A stretch of DNA of 64,000 nt from JBGUVL01 sp964370395. GTDB taxonomy: Bacteria > Bacillota_I > Bacilli_A > Erysipelotrichales > Erysipelotrichaceae. The stretch spans positions 1-64,000 of the forward strand of contig CAYJIZ010000012.1 of the NCBI GenBank assembly GCA_964370395.1, given 5' to 3'. Of the stretch, positions 25,934 to 35,631 are shown in pieces (the stretch's first letter is position 1; each line of letters begins with the position of its first letter). The position numbers and the translations under genes are program-made. The notes below the pieces were generated by a model. It saw only the letters and a list, made by a program, of their open reading frames with translations, made no database searches and was not told where the DNA came from.

Positions 25934-26887
25934 CTATTCTCCCTTGCAATAAAACTTTGCAAATACTCCAACTAAATGAAGTTTTAATAAAATCGTTACA
26001 AAACCAACACTCACTCGATTAACCAATGTTTCACCATTTAATCGATTAGATAAAACAGAGATGTTTTTTCGAATACCGTGTGAATCAAGCCAATTAAAAT
26101 AACGTTTGCTTTCTAGGATAAATTCTTTTGAAGAACTTTTTCTTCCAGAAAACAACAAATACCAAATCACATAACGATAAAAAAAGTATTGGATGTAATC
26201 ATTTTTATTCACAACCACCTCATCAATTAAATCAAGCAAGTGCAAAATATCCACCTCTTTATTAAACCCTCTTTGTGAAGTGTTTGAAATAGAATTATCA
26301 TTGAAGTACCAATTATACCCAATATAGTTAGTAGTATAAATCTGCTTTGTTTTATCAAAAACCTGCAAGTTAAAATATACATCTTCCCCGATTGGATAAT
26401 CAAGAAATTTCAACTTATGTTGTAATAAGAAATCGCGACGATAAATTTTCGCCCACGGTGCTGTAACTGTGTATTTAAACCAATCTGATACTTTGCAAGA
26501 TGATTCAAACAGTACTCGTTCGTCTGTAACTCTACGATACCCGCCACAAACAACATCACAGTTCTTACTTGTGATTAATTCATAATACGTTTTCAAATAA
26601 TCTTTATCAACGAAATCATCATTATCAACAAACATAATATAAGTTCCTTTTGCAATACTAATTCCTAGATTTCTTGTTATTGCAACTCCTTCGTTTTTCT
26701 TATCAACATAAGAGATAAATTCATACTTTGTAGCATATGACTCGATTATGCTTAAGGAGTCGTCAGTTGAGCCATCGTTGATCAGTAATATTTCAAAATC
26801 ATTAAAATCTTGTAAAATTAATGATTCCAAACACCCACTTAAATGATTACCTGCATTATAAACAGGAATTATGATTGATATTTCCAC
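25934..26887 (-). CDS. Family 2 glycosyltransferase
   Basis: 317 residues from GTG 26887, chosen because AAGGAGG lies 8 nt upstream; an earlier in-frame GTG falls within that site. GT-A core: ISIIIPVYNAGNHLSGCLESL, LINDGSTDDSL, NLGISIAKG and the DXD-like FVDNDDFVDKDY. Lies 18 nt downstream of the DUF2142 membrane protein gene. Confidence 0.85.
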   Translation of the reverse strand: MEISIIIPVYNAGNHLSGCLESLILQDFNDFEILLINDGSTDDSLSIIESYATKYEFISYVDKKNEGVAITRNLGISIAKGTYIMFVDNDDFVDKDYLKTYYELITSKNCDVVCGGYRRVTDERVLFESSCKVSDWFKYTVTAPWAKIYRRDFLLQHKLKFLDYPIGEDVYFNLQVFDKTKQIYTTNYIGYNWYFNDNSISNTSQRGFNKEVDILHLLDLIDEVVVNKNDYIQYFFYRYVIWYLLFSGRKSSSKEFILESKRYFNWLDSHGIRKNISVLSNRLNGETLVNRVSVGFVTILLKLHLVGVFAKFYCKGE

Positions 26888-26905
26888 TGAACTCACCTCC
26901 TTAAA

Positions 26906-28822
26906 CTAAAATTGGAATACACTTAATACACAAAAATAAACCATAAAAAATAAGCAAATATAAATACAAGTAAATAATATACAATTAATTTGAAGCTTAC
27001 TAAACTTTACTTTTAATTCACCAATATCTAAACAACACAATAATGGCAATAATATTGGTAAGAAATACCTTGCCTGAACACCGCGAATGCGCAATGTCGC
27101 TACTTCAGTGAAATCGACGTATAGTGCCGTCCAAATCAAGCCAATAATGACAAATAATAATGCAAAAATGAAAATTTTATTATTAAATGTAAGTTTCTTT
27201 TTTTCATCTGAATCGCGCAAAACAGAAAATGTTATGATGGCAATTAAGAAAAAGTAATAAATGTTTTCAGGAATTTGATTTAAATAACCAACTGAAGTTA
27301 AAGCATCTGGACCGAAGAACTTCATAAAGAATTGATCACCTGCATTATTTATGAAAACTTGTATATATCCAGGAATATTACTCAAAATAGAAGTGATTTG
27401 TCCAATTTGACTTGTTTGTCCAGCTGCCCTAACATCTCCTTGAACACTAGGTGATAAAAGAGTTGGCAACACAAATGTAGAAATTAAAACAATAAAAATT
27501 AATACAAGACCAATTTTAAAGTACTTCATTTGTTTTTTGTTATCAAATTTATCTTTTGAAAGCAATAATGGCATTAGTACCAATGGAGCATAAATTGGTT
27601 TTGGAAGGATTCCAAAAATCGTTGTTGCTAGATATAACAATGTATATTTGAAATCTATCTTTTCTTTTGAGAACAATTCTCTTAAAAACAAAGAAAAACC
27701 TAGTGTTAAGCAGCTAGTAATAATCGGATCTAACGAATAATTACATGCCATAAATATATTAGTTGGAATTAAGGCGAATAAGACAAATATTCTTTTCTTA
27801 ATTGGTGCAATTTTAATTGCGAAAAACATGATTAACGAATAGAAAAGTAAATTAGTTAGTCGTCCTAGTGCAAAAGAAATAGTAAAAGGTACATTTAAAA
27901 TAGATGCAGCTTTCAGTGTTATAGCACTTGGTATGTAACCAAATCGGCTATAAGGTATGAATCCTTTTCCAAATCCTCCTAAATTCTTTTCAACGTGATT
28001 TTCATTTAAGTATATATTTAAATCATTCAATTCTTCTTTTGAATTAATCATATCTTTATGAAACACTTGAAAACTTGTAAGCTCATTTTCTGTCTTACTT
28101 ATATTATTACTAAAAGGAATTAATGTAGCTGAATTTTTATAATGAACTATATCATCCATCGATAGATAAGTAATACTCGGTGTTAACAATATAATAGAAG
28201 ATCCAATGACTAATACAATTACTAAAAACGAACGTTCAATCTTTTCGAAGAAGAACTTTTTAAAGAAAAAGAAAATCAAAATACCAAAGAATAGAATAAA
28301 CATTGTTATTAATCTTGCAAAATTAATGCTGAAAGAGTTGATTAAGGTAATAGATTTAATCACTATTGATTCATTAGCTGAAAGAGTCATTTTTATTTCA
28401 CTAGTATCAACAGTCGCATTTATATTTTCAACTAATAAATGTAGTCTAGAAGAAGTATTGATTACTTCTTGATCTCTATAAACAGACTCTACTTCTTTAC
28501 CAAATGTATTTTTTTCTTTTGTATAAATTTTTGTTACAAAATCATCAACAGCATCATATTCAATTTTAATCTTTCCAACAAATTCATTATTTAAATCCAT
28601 GATGATTTTGGCTTTGTTTTTATCATTTACCAAAGTATTATCAACAAGTTGAAACCCCTTAGTCTCAACCTCAGACAAATTAATCTCTTTATTCATAGTA
28701 GGATGAAAAAAAGAATTGCTATTAAACACTACTGTCTCGAATAAAAACGCAAATAAAACTGATACTATAAAACTAAGTAATATTTTTTTATATTTTGTAT
28801 TGACTAAATTACTTATTTTCAT
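26906..28822 (-). CDS. DUF2142-family multi-spanning membrane protein
   Basis: 638 residues. One N-terminal helix, a 150-residue extracytoplasmic beta-rich segment, then ten or so helices. The pattern LSMDDIVHYK, RFGYIPSAITLKAASIL, FALGRLTNLLFY, LIPTNIFMACNYSLDP and KPIYAPLVLMPLL matches DUF2142, a GT-C-like family. It may add a sugar from a lipid carrier on the outer face. ATGA overlap with the 214-residue gene upstream suggests translational coupling and partnership. Confidence 0.82.
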   Translation of the reverse strand: MKISNLVNTKYKKILLSFIVSVLFAFLFETVVFNSNSFFHPTMNKEINLSEVETKGFQLVDNTLVNDKNKAKIIMDLNNEFVGKIKIEYDAVDDFVTKIYTKEKNTFGKEVESVYRDQEVINTSSRLHLLVENINATVDTSEIKMTLSANESIVIKSITLINSFSINFARLITMFILFFGILIFFFFKKFFFEKIERSFLVIVLVIGSSIILLTPSITYLSMDDIVHYKNSATLIPFSNNISKTENELTSFQVFHKDMINSKEELNDLNIYLNENHVEKNLGGFGKGFIPYSRFGYIPSAITLKAASILNVPFTISFALGRLTNLLFYSLIMFFAIKIAPIKKRIFVLFALIPTNIFMACNYSLDPIITSCLTLGFSLFLRELFSKEKIDFKYTLLYLATTIFGILPKPIYAPLVLMPLLLSKDKFDNKKQMKYFKIGLVLIFIVLISTFVLPTLLSPSVQGDVRAAGQTSQIGQITSILSNIPGYIQVFINNAGDQFFMKFFGPDALTSVGYLNQIPENIYYFFLIAIITFSVLRDSDEKKKLTFNNKIFIFALLFVIIGLIWTALYVDFTEVATLRIRGVQARYFLPILLPLLCCLDIGELKVKFSKLQINCILFTCIYICLFFMVYFCVLSVFQF

Positions 28823-29463
28823 TTTTTGTCTCCTCTATTCGCAAAACTAGAAAGCGTAAAAATAACAACTAATAAAAGTGCTGGATACCATGCAAAAAAG
28901 TAATCCTCTCTTTTCCCAAAAGTGTTTATAGTTAAGTTTTCTTTGATTTTAGTATCTCCACTTATGATATACCTATCATCTGCAGCAGATTTTGAAATAT
29001 TCATTGGAAATGCCAGATTTGAATCTTCATTATGATATGTTAAATTAAGTTTCATTTCTTTCTTATATGTTCCATTGTAAGGTTGAAATGCTATATTCCA
29101 ATTTGAATCATCAAAAATTTTAGAAGCTTCAATACTACTTTCCACAATTAACGTGTTGTTATCATATAGTTGAGCTGTAAAAGAACCCTTTTTGAGTTGT
29201 TTTAGTTGCTCTTCTGAGTAATCACTTAAATCCAAATCTTTAAGTTCGAAAGAAAGTGTAATATTATTCATATCCTCAACATTACCTACAAAAAACTGGC
29301 TAATTTTCTCACCACTTTTTATTGGCAAAATGTCGTATTCAATAGATGTATTTACTCTTGAAGAAGTACTTGGAGACAATGGGAAAACAAATAGAAAAAT
29401 AATAAGAAAAACTAGTACAACATAACTACCATTGATTAAATACTTTAATTGTTTCTTATTCAT
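28819..29463 (-). CDS. Two-helix envelope protein of unknown function
   Basis: 214 residues. A transmembrane helix at about 10-28, an extracytoplasmic region of about 155 residues predicted beta-rich (LSFELKDLDLSDYS, GSFTAQLYDNNTLIVES) and a second helix at about 190-206. I do not recognise a family. The start overlaps the dual-GT2 stop and the end overlaps the DUF2142 gene. Its beta-rich region resembles the extracytoplasmic segment of that protein in size and context, so a complex between the two is plausible. Confidence 0.7.
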   Translation of the reverse strand: MNKKQLKYLINGSYVVLVFLIIFLFVFPLSPSTSSRVNTSIEYDILPIKSGEKISQFFVGNVEDMNNITLSFELKDLDLSDYSEEQLKQLKKGSFTAQLYDNNTLIVESSIEASKIFDDSNWNIAFQPYNGTYKKEMKLNLTYHNEDSNLAFPMNISKSAADDRYIISGDTKIKENLTINTFGKREDYFFAWYPALLLVVIFTLSSFANRGDKK

Positions 29464-31631
29464 TAGCTTTCATTTCTCCTCACATCTAACTTGAATGATA
29501 TTTTTTTGCTGAAGTTTGAGTTATAGAAAGGGTCTCTTTTAATAATTGATTCCCATTTGTGATTCATATAATACTGTTCCTTCAAATATCTTTGATACTT
29601 TTCCTTCGTTGTATCTAATCCTCTTGATTTTGATTCATGATGGTATAACTCTACTTGTGGAACGAAAACATTATAATAACCTTTTTCCAGCAAACGCAAG
29701 TTAAAATCAATGTCGTTGTAAGCTACCATCAAATTTTCATCTAAGCAACCTACCTCAAAGAATTTTTCTTTTGAAACCATTAAACATGCAGCTGTGACAG
29801 CAGCGTAATTGTGCGCCACCGACAATCTTGCATATAGACCTGGATTAAAACGGTCCGCTTCTAAAAAGGCATGATTAGCAATACCACCAACTCCCATGAC
29901 AACTCCACCATGTTGTACTGTTCCATCAGGATACAATAACTTAGGACCGACTGCACCAATATGATCTTGCATAGCATAACCTACCATTTGTGACAACCAA
30001 TCTTCACTTATAACAGTAGTGTCATTATTTAATAAAACTAAATAATCTCCTTTTGCTTCGTTTGCAGCAAGATTATTCAATTTAGAATAATTAAACTCAA
30101 AATTCGCATCAATAACTCTAAAGTTCTTGTGCATTTTTTTATATTTTTCAAATAATTCAAAAGTTTCGTTATTCACACTATCATTATTAACAACAATAAT
30201 TTCATAATTACTATACTTTGTATGTTTGTAAATTGAAACCAGACAATCCTCTAAAACATCAGCATAATCCTTTGTTGGAATAATAATTGTGATGCTTGGT
30301 TCTTCTGAATACAAATACTCTACTTTATAACATGGCACATCTTTATGAACGCTAACTTTTGCAGAGATTCCTCTTCTTTTCATTGCATTTTCTATTGATT
30401 TTACTCCTTTTTCAAGAGCATAGCTTTTACTATCAATTGTTGCTGCAGTTGATCCAGGAATCATTCTCCAATGGTATAAAATTTTATCAATATGGTGAAT
30501 TTTATTCGTCTTTTCAGTAAATTTCAAAAACAAATCAAAATCTTGTGCGCCTTCAAGACCAACTTCTTCTCCACCAATTTCAATCATAATACTTTTTCTT
30601 AACACTGCAAAGTGGCAAATATAGTTATGGCTAAGCAACGTATCTGGAGAAAAATCGGCTTTGAAGTGAGGATCTCTTCTCACTCCATTAATGTCAATTT
30701 TATCTTCATCACTGTAAATTAAATCTAATTCTTTATTGTTGTTTAGAACTTTAACATTTTCGTATAATGCATTATTTGTTAACAAATCATCGTTGTCCAT
30801 TAGAGCAACAAATTCACCTTTTGCCATCTCTAGGGCATCGTTAGTTGCTTGCGAAATATGACCATTCTCACTTCTAAACTTAACCTTGATTCTGTCATCT
30901 TTCGCTGCATAGTATTCCAATGTTTCCTTTGTCTCCTGTAATGTTGAACAATCATCAACCAAACATACTTCAAAATTCTTATACGTTTGTGAAAGGATTG
31001 ATTCAATGCACTCAGATAAATATTTTCTTTTAATATTATAGACTGGAATTAAAATAGAAATTAAAGGGTTATAGGCAAATTCTTCAACAACTTCAACGCT
31101 TTTGTTTTCATCTAACCATTTTATATACTCTTGTTGCGTTCCTGGATCGTAATAATCTGCATCTAAAGTATTTAATTTGTATTTCAAATCTGCATAATAT
31201 TTCTTCATTACTGTAGGTGAAACGATAAAGTGATGCTCACGCCATAAAAGTCGAATAGCTTTGTATCCTAAATATACTAACTTTCGAATCTTTTTTAATA
31301 TTCCAAAAATAAAATTAGTAATCTTTTCGAAGTACTTTCTAACTTTCGAAAAAATTCTAGTATATACTGAATTTTTGTTTGTACAAAGTAATTCCCTTTT
31401 ATCATCTATAATTAAATAGGTTTCAATTACCTTACTAGTCTTCTCAATTTTACATTCAAAATGGATTCCGTTAATTGTTAAACTTGGTAGTGTTTCAAAC
31501 TCTCTTTTCACACCATCTACAAAAATTTCTACTTCATAATCATTTGTTTCTAATATCGCACGTAAAACAAAAACAGGGTTTCCTATACCATAGATACGAT
31601 GTTCAATCATATGAATTCTATCTTTTTTCAT
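29463..31631 (-). CDS. Two-domain family 2 glycosyltransferase
   Basis: 722 residues. An N-terminal region of about 185 residues is followed by a first GT2 domain from about 187 (ISILIPVYNIKRKYLSECIE, LVDDCS, ALMDNDDLL). A second GT2 domain starts at about 444 (ITIIIPTKDYADVLEDCLV, VVNNDS, LVLLNNDTTV, MVAYNDIDFNLRL). Such bifunctional enzymes build or cap O-antigen-like and rhamnan-type glycans exported by ABC transporters, which fits the adjoining Wzm/Wzt genes. AGAGGAGG ribosome site lies within the last codons of the permease gene. Confidence 0.88.
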   Translation of the reverse strand: MKKDRIHMIEHRIYGIGNPVFVLRAILETNDYEVEIFVDGVKREFETLPSLTINGIHFECKIEKTSKVIETYLIIDDKRELLCTNKNSVYTRIFSKVRKYFEKITNFIFGILKKIRKLVYLGYKAIRLLWREHHFIVSPTVMKKYYADLKYKLNTLDADYYDPGTQQEYIKWLDENKSVEVVEEFAYNPLISILIPVYNIKRKYLSECIESILSQTYKNFEVCLVDDCSTLQETKETLEYYAAKDDRIKVKFRSENGHISQATNDALEMAKGEFVALMDNDDLLTNNALYENVKVLNNNKELDLIYSDEDKIDINGVRRDPHFKADFSPDTLLSHNYICHFAVLRKSIMIEIGGEEVGLEGAQDFDLFLKFTEKTNKIHHIDKILYHWRMIPGSTAATIDSKSYALEKGVKSIENAMKRRGISAKVSVHKDVPCYKVEYLYSEEPSITIIIPTKDYADVLEDCLVSIYKHTKYSNYEIIVVNNDSVNNETFELFEKYKKMHKNFRVIDANFEFNYSKLNNLAANEAKGDYLVLLNNDTTVISEDWLSQMVGYAMQDHIGAVGPKLLYPDGTVQHGGVVMGVGGIANHAFLEADRFNPGLYARLSVAHNYAAVTAACLMVSKEKFFEVGCLDENLMVAYNDIDFNLRLLEKGYYNVFVPQVELYHHESKSRGLDTTKEKYQRYLKEQYYMNHKWESIIKRDPFYNSNFSKKISFKLDVRRNES

Positions 31632-31635
31632 ATTC

Positions 31636-32412
31636 TTAAACCTCCTCTGCGAATCCTTTTTCTAATTTTCTAAAAATTGCAAACCCACCAATTAAAACAA
31701 CAACACTTAATACAAACACATAAATAATTGGCCCTAATTCTGGAATTTGTCCATTTAAAAACACATTTCGGTAAGAATCAATTATCACTCCCATAGGATT
31801 CATGTTTAATACCCAACGTATACTCGAAGGAAATAATGAAGCGTTGTACAAAACTGGAGTAGCATAAAAAAGCATGTTTAAAATAAATGTAACAATGTAT
31901 TCTGTATCCTTAATATAAATATTAATTGCACTTAGTGCAAATACTAGTCCCAAAGCTAACATCGCTTGAATTACAGCAATAAATGGAACAAAAATAAGTA
32001 CCCAACTTAAAGAGATTCCACTTGTAACAACAAAAATTAATATGATAATACAAGAAATAAAGAAATTGATCAATCCACTTGCCGCTACCGAAATCGGTAA
32101 TATTTCACGAGGAAAATAGACTTTCTTAATAATTCCAGCATTGCTTCTTATGACAATAACTCCTTGATTGATGATTGTAACAAAAAATGTCCAAGGTATA
32201 ATTCCTACAACTAAAAAAACAACATAATTGTCAGTACCAGTATCCCCCATAATGATTGGGAAAATGATTGCATAAATCAAAACCTGTAGTAATGGATTAA
32301 TAAATGACCACATGATCCCCAAAAACGATCCCTTGTACTTTCCTCTAATTTCTTTTTTTATGCTAGATTTAAGCAATTCACGATAATTGTATAATTCGTT
32401 AAAAAATTTCAT
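31636..32412 (-). CDS. ABC-2 polysaccharide export permease (Wzm/TagG-like)
   Basis: 258 residues with six predicted helices. SSIKKEIRGKYKGSFLGIMWSFINPLLQVLIY-type N terminus (KYKGSFLGIMWSFINP) is the ABC-2 family signature. Pairs with the ATP-binding gene 14 nt upstream. Exports completed or growing lipid-linked glycan across the membrane. Confidence 0.9.
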   Translation of the reverse strand: MKFFNELYNYRELLKSSIKKEIRGKYKGSFLGIMWSFINPLLQVLIYAIIFPIIMGDTGTDNYVVFLVVGIIPWTFFVTIINQGVIVIRSNAGIIKKVYFPREILPISVAASGLINFFISCIIILIFVVTSGISLSWVLIFVPFIAVIQAMLALGLVFALSAINIYIKDTEYIVTFILNMLFYATPVLYNASLFPSSIRWVLNMNPMGVIIDSYRNVFLNGQIPELGPIIYVFVLSVVVLIGGFAIFRKLEKGFAEEV

Positions 32413-32426
32413 ATATTCACCTTTTC

Positions 32427-33560
32427 CTATTTAAGAAAAATTTCGCAACTTTTTTTCGTCACGATATTCCCCTTATGATCTTGTAATAATACTTTAATAG
32501 AGTGAACACCGTCTTCAAATTTTTCTGGTGAAAAACTAGTTACCCACCCTGGTTTTTTATTTGTTGCCATACCACCGTATTCTTCTCCAAATACTTGGAA
32601 AACATCTACTCGATCTACTCTAGAAATATTTGTTAACTCTTCATCATCAATGAAGATTTTTAATATTGCTTGTGCATCTTCACACATAACCCATCCATTA
32701 ATTGAAACAGGTCCACTACTTTTACTAATGATTTGCGACATACTTGGCTCATCAATAAAGATATTACCATGATAAGCATAGTCTTCACTTTGTTGTTTCA
32801 TTTCAATCGCTTTTTGATGATCCATTGTCACTCTTTCTAAATACTTGGAAATTACTTCATTTGGCTTTCCATCTAGCATTACATTCCCATCATAAATCCA
32901 AACAGCTCTATTACACAAAGTTTTTAATGTTTCTAAACTATGCGAAACAATTACAATTGTTTTACTGCTATCTCTAAGTTCTTCAAGTTTATTAAAACAT
33001 TTATCTTGAAAATGTTGATCACCTACTGCTAATATTTCATCAATTAGCAAAATTTCTGCATCAACATTAATTGCTATAGAAAAAGCCAATCGCATATACA
33101 TTCCTGATGAATACGTTCTAATTGGATTGTCAATGAAATCTCCTAGTTCAGAAAACTCAATGATTTGATCCACTCTTTTATCAATTTCTTTCTTTGTTAA
33201 GCCAAACACAGAAGCATTAAAGTATATATTTTCTTTTCCCGTGAAATCAGGATGAAAACCTGCTCCAAGTTCCAACAATGACGTTAATTTACCTCTCGTT
33301 TCTAAAGTTCCTGATGTCGGGTATAAAATTTTTGTCATTAATTTCAACAAAGTAGATTTACCACTACCATTCGTCCCTATTAAAGCAACCGTTTCCCCTT
33401 TTTTTATATCTAAGTTAATATCTTTTAAAACATGATGATACTCAACTTTGTTTCTCTTCCAAAAAACCAAGTATTCTTTAAATGATTGAGGCTTGTCGAA
33501 TACTCGTTTAAATTTTTTATTCATATTTGTAACTTCAATAGCGTTATTGTTGTTTCTCAT
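32427..33560 (-). CDS. ABC polysaccharide export ATP-binding protein (Wzt/TagH-like)
   Basis: 377 residues. Walker A GTNGSGKSTLLK, signature YSSGMYMRLAFS and Walker B ILLIDEILAVGD lie in the first 230 residues. A C-terminal beta-sandwich domain of about 120 residues (SGPVSINGWVMCED, RVDVFQVFGEEYGG) follows. In Wzt proteins, such domains recognise the finished glycan, so it may set substrate specificity. AAGGAG site before ATG 33560; a TATAAT box lies about 30 nt upstream. First gene of the unit that runs to the MerR gene. Confidence 0.9.
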   Translation of the reverse strand: MRNNNNAIEVTNMNKKFKRVFDKPQSFKEYLVFWKRNKVEYHHVLKDINLDIKKGETVALIGTNGSGKSTLLKLMTKILYPTSGTLETRGKLTSLLELGAGFHPDFTGKENIYFNASVFGLTKKEIDKRVDQIIEFSELGDFIDNPIRTYSSGMYMRLAFSIAINVDAEILLIDEILAVGDQHFQDKCFNKLEELRDSSKTIVIVSHSLETLKTLCNRAVWIYDGNVMLDGKPNEVISKYLERVTMDHQKAIEMKQQSEDYAYHGNIFIDEPSMSQIISKSSGPVSINGWVMCEDAQAILKIFIDDEELTNISRVDRVDVFQVFGEEYGGMATNKKPGWVTSFSPEKFEDGVHSIKVLLQDHKGNIVTKKSCEIFLK

Positions 33561-33628
33561 AAAATCTCCTTAATAATTCATTTATCTTATATTATACCAA
33601 AAAAGACTGTCATTACATAGCTTTATTA

Positions 33629-33671
33629 AAAATAAGAAAGAAACTAAAACAAACTAGTATCTTTCTTATTA
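33629..33671 (-). terminator. Intrinsic terminator after the DUF2304 gene
   Basis: Stem AATAAGAAAG / CTTTCTTATT separated by about 20 nt, followed by TTTTTAAT on the minus strand. Lies 18 nt after the stop at 33689 and before the wzt promoter region. Confidence 0.65.
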
Positions 33672-33688
33672 ATAGTATATTAAATTAT

Positions 33689-34039
33689 CTAATCTTCATC
33701 TTTTTTTCTATCTTTATATTGCATAATACTTAATTTTTGTATTAACTCTTTTTGCTTTTCTTTTAACGAAGAAATCTTAATTGTTTGAACAAATAAAATT
33801 ATATATAGAAAGAACGTAAAAAGGGAAAATATAAAATTACTTGTTGAAACAAAACCTAGTTTTTTTGAAACAAAAATCGATAGTTCCGGAAAAACACTAA
33901 GTATTAATAAAACAATAGCCCAAATTAACCAAATAATCGCATCATCAATATTTAATCCGTGTTTTTTTATTTTACGAATTACAAAAATCATTGTTAAAAT
34001 ACTTGCTAATATAAATACTAACTGTAACTTTAAGTCCAT
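33689..34039 (-). CDS. DUF2304 family membrane protein
   Basis: 116 residues with three hydrophobic helices, the central block IDDAIIWLIWAIVLLILSVFPEL, and a charged C-terminal coil (SSLKEKQKELIQKL). The family typically sits beside polyprenol-phosphate-type GT2 enzymes, as here (gene 8 nt upstream), and probably helps anchor or regulate that enzyme. Role inferred from pairing. Confidence 0.82.
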   Translation of the reverse strand: MDLKLQLVFILASILTMIFVIRKIKKHGLNIDDAIIWLIWAIVLLILSVFPELSIFVSKKLGFVSTSNFIFSLFTFFLYIILFVQTIKISSLKEKQKELIQKLSIMQYKDRKKDED

Positions 34040-34047
34040 TGTATTAC

Positions 34048-34743
34048 CTATTTAACCTTTCTAAACGGTTGAATTAGCAAAATTGAAACAACCATTCTGC
34101 TCATATATTTAATTGTGTTTGCTAAATTAAGATAAGATTCCCCAAACTCTCTTTCACTCATTTGAACTTGAATCTCTTTAATTTTTCTCTTTTTTCTAAG
34201 CATATGTACTAGCGTATCTGGTTCTGGTGGATTATTCATATCCATCGCATAGTCCAAGATACATTTTTTATCATAAGCTCTTAGTCCACTTGTGGGATCT
34301 TTAATTTTCTTTCCAGTTACTAAAAAAATTGCCATTGAAATTACTCTACTACCTAACATTCTAGCAGTAAAAGGTTTCTTTTCGCTTACAAATCTAGATC
34401 CGATAGCAATATCATTTCCTTCCTCAATAGCTGCTATTAATTTATGGATATATTCAGCAGAATGTTGTCCATCACCATCAAATTGAATCACTATATCATA
34501 ATTATCAATCATAGCTAATTTAAATCCCGTTTGAACAGCACCAAATAATCCTAAGTTGATAATACTATCAATGTGATTGTAGTCATTTTCTGCAATCACT
34601 TCAAGTGTTTTATCTTTTGAACCATCATTAATAATAACATAGTCAACTTCATTTGCATTCGTTTCAATATCAGAAATAACATTCTTTATGTTTAATTCTT
34701 CATTATATGCAGGGATTACAACTAATGTTCTCAATTTGCTCAT
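34048..34743 (-). CDS. Dolichol-phosphate mannosyltransferase-like GT2
   Basis: 231 residues without a membrane domain. VVIPAYNEELNIKNVI, INDGSKDKTLEV, NLGLFGAVQTGF, FDGDGQH (DXD) and DPTSGLRAYDK are hallmarks of polyprenyl-phosphate sugar transferases. Partner of the adjacent DUF2304 protein. It may make the lipid-phosphate sugar used by an outer-face GT-C such as the DUF2142 protein; that link is inference. Confidence 0.85.
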   Translation of the reverse strand: MSKLRTLVVIPAYNEELNIKNVISDIETNANEVDYVIINDGSKDKTLEVIAENDYNHIDSIINLGLFGAVQTGFKLAMIDNYDIVIQFDGDGQHSAEYIHKLIAAIEEGNDIAIGSRFVSEKKPFTARMLGSRVISMAIFLVTGKKIKDPTSGLRAYDKKCILDYAMDMNNPPEPDTLVHMLRKKRKIKEIQVQMSEREFGESYLNLANTIKYMSRMVVSILLIQPFRKVK

Positions 34744-34778
34744 AATAAAACCTCCTCGTGTTCATTTATACAACCTCT

Positions 34779-35621
34779 TTATTTTAATATACTTAAAATA
34801 AAATAACTAGTTTTTTCTGTTATTTTTAATAAAAATCTACTTATTAATCCAGCTTTATTATAAACTGTTTGAAAATAATATTGGCTTTTTTTCAATTCTT
34901 TATATTTATTCATTTTGTTTATATTTTTATCAATCGTTATCGAGTGATTATGAAACACGGATACATCCGTATTGATGGATATTCTTTTTTTAATCGATTG
35001 CATTTTCTTTGATATGATATTTTCCTCGTAATACAAGAACGTATTTTCATCAAAGTAATTTACGTCCTCTAACGCTTTAGAATCAATTAGAAAAAAACAA
35101 CCAGAAACGACTTCGACATCTACAAGCGTTTGATCATAATGACTCTCTTTATAAAATAGCAATTTTGGACGCAAATATTGATGAATATAAACAACATTTA
35201 ATAATGCATCTTGAAAAGGTGTTGGTATTTTCCAACCTCTATTTAACCCTTCATGTTCTTTAATGAGAGGTGCTATTATTCCGTGATTTTTTGACTTACT
35301 GGAAATTAACTCTGATAACGTTTCTTCATTTTCAATAACGATATCTGAATTGCTCACAAAAATATTGCAGTCTCCTAATTCGTCAATTAAAAACCGGCAT
35401 CCAAAATTTATCCCAGAAGCGTACCCACCGTTATTGTTATTTTGGATAATTGCAACTTTATCACTTTCAAAAGTCTCATTCAATCTTGCAAATGAGTCAT
35501 CCGTTGAGCAATTATCAACAACAACAATTTTATCTAAAACCTTATAGTATTTAATATTCTTCAATAATTTAGAAGTTGTTTCAAAATCATTATAATTAAT
35601 AATTAAAAATCCAGTTTTCAT
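34779..35621 (-). CDS. Family 2 glycosyltransferase (rhamnosyltransferase-like)
   Basis: 280 residues from ATG 35621 (GAGAGG site). FLIINYNDFETTSKLLKNI, VVDNCSTDDSF, NNNNGGYASGINFG, FVSNSDIV and GCFFLID match the WbbL/RfbF-like branch. The C-terminal YYFQTVYNKAG segment probably touches the membrane. Starts 10 nt after the Alg13-like gene. Confidence 0.82.
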   Translation of the reverse strand: MKTGFLIINYNDFETTSKLLKNIKYYKVLDKIVVVDNCSTDDSFARLNETFESDKVAIIQNNNNGGYASGINFGCRFLIDELGDCNIFVSNSDIVIENEETLSELISSKSKNHGIIAPLIKEHEGLNRGWKIPTPFQDALLNVVYIHQYLRPKLLFYKESHYDQTLVDVEVVSGCFFLIDSKALEDVNYFDENTFLYYEENIISKKMQSIKKRISINTDVSVFHNHSITIDKNINKMNKYKELKKSQYYFQTVYNKAGLISRFLLKITEKTSYFILSILK

Positions 35622-35631
35622 TATTATCCTC

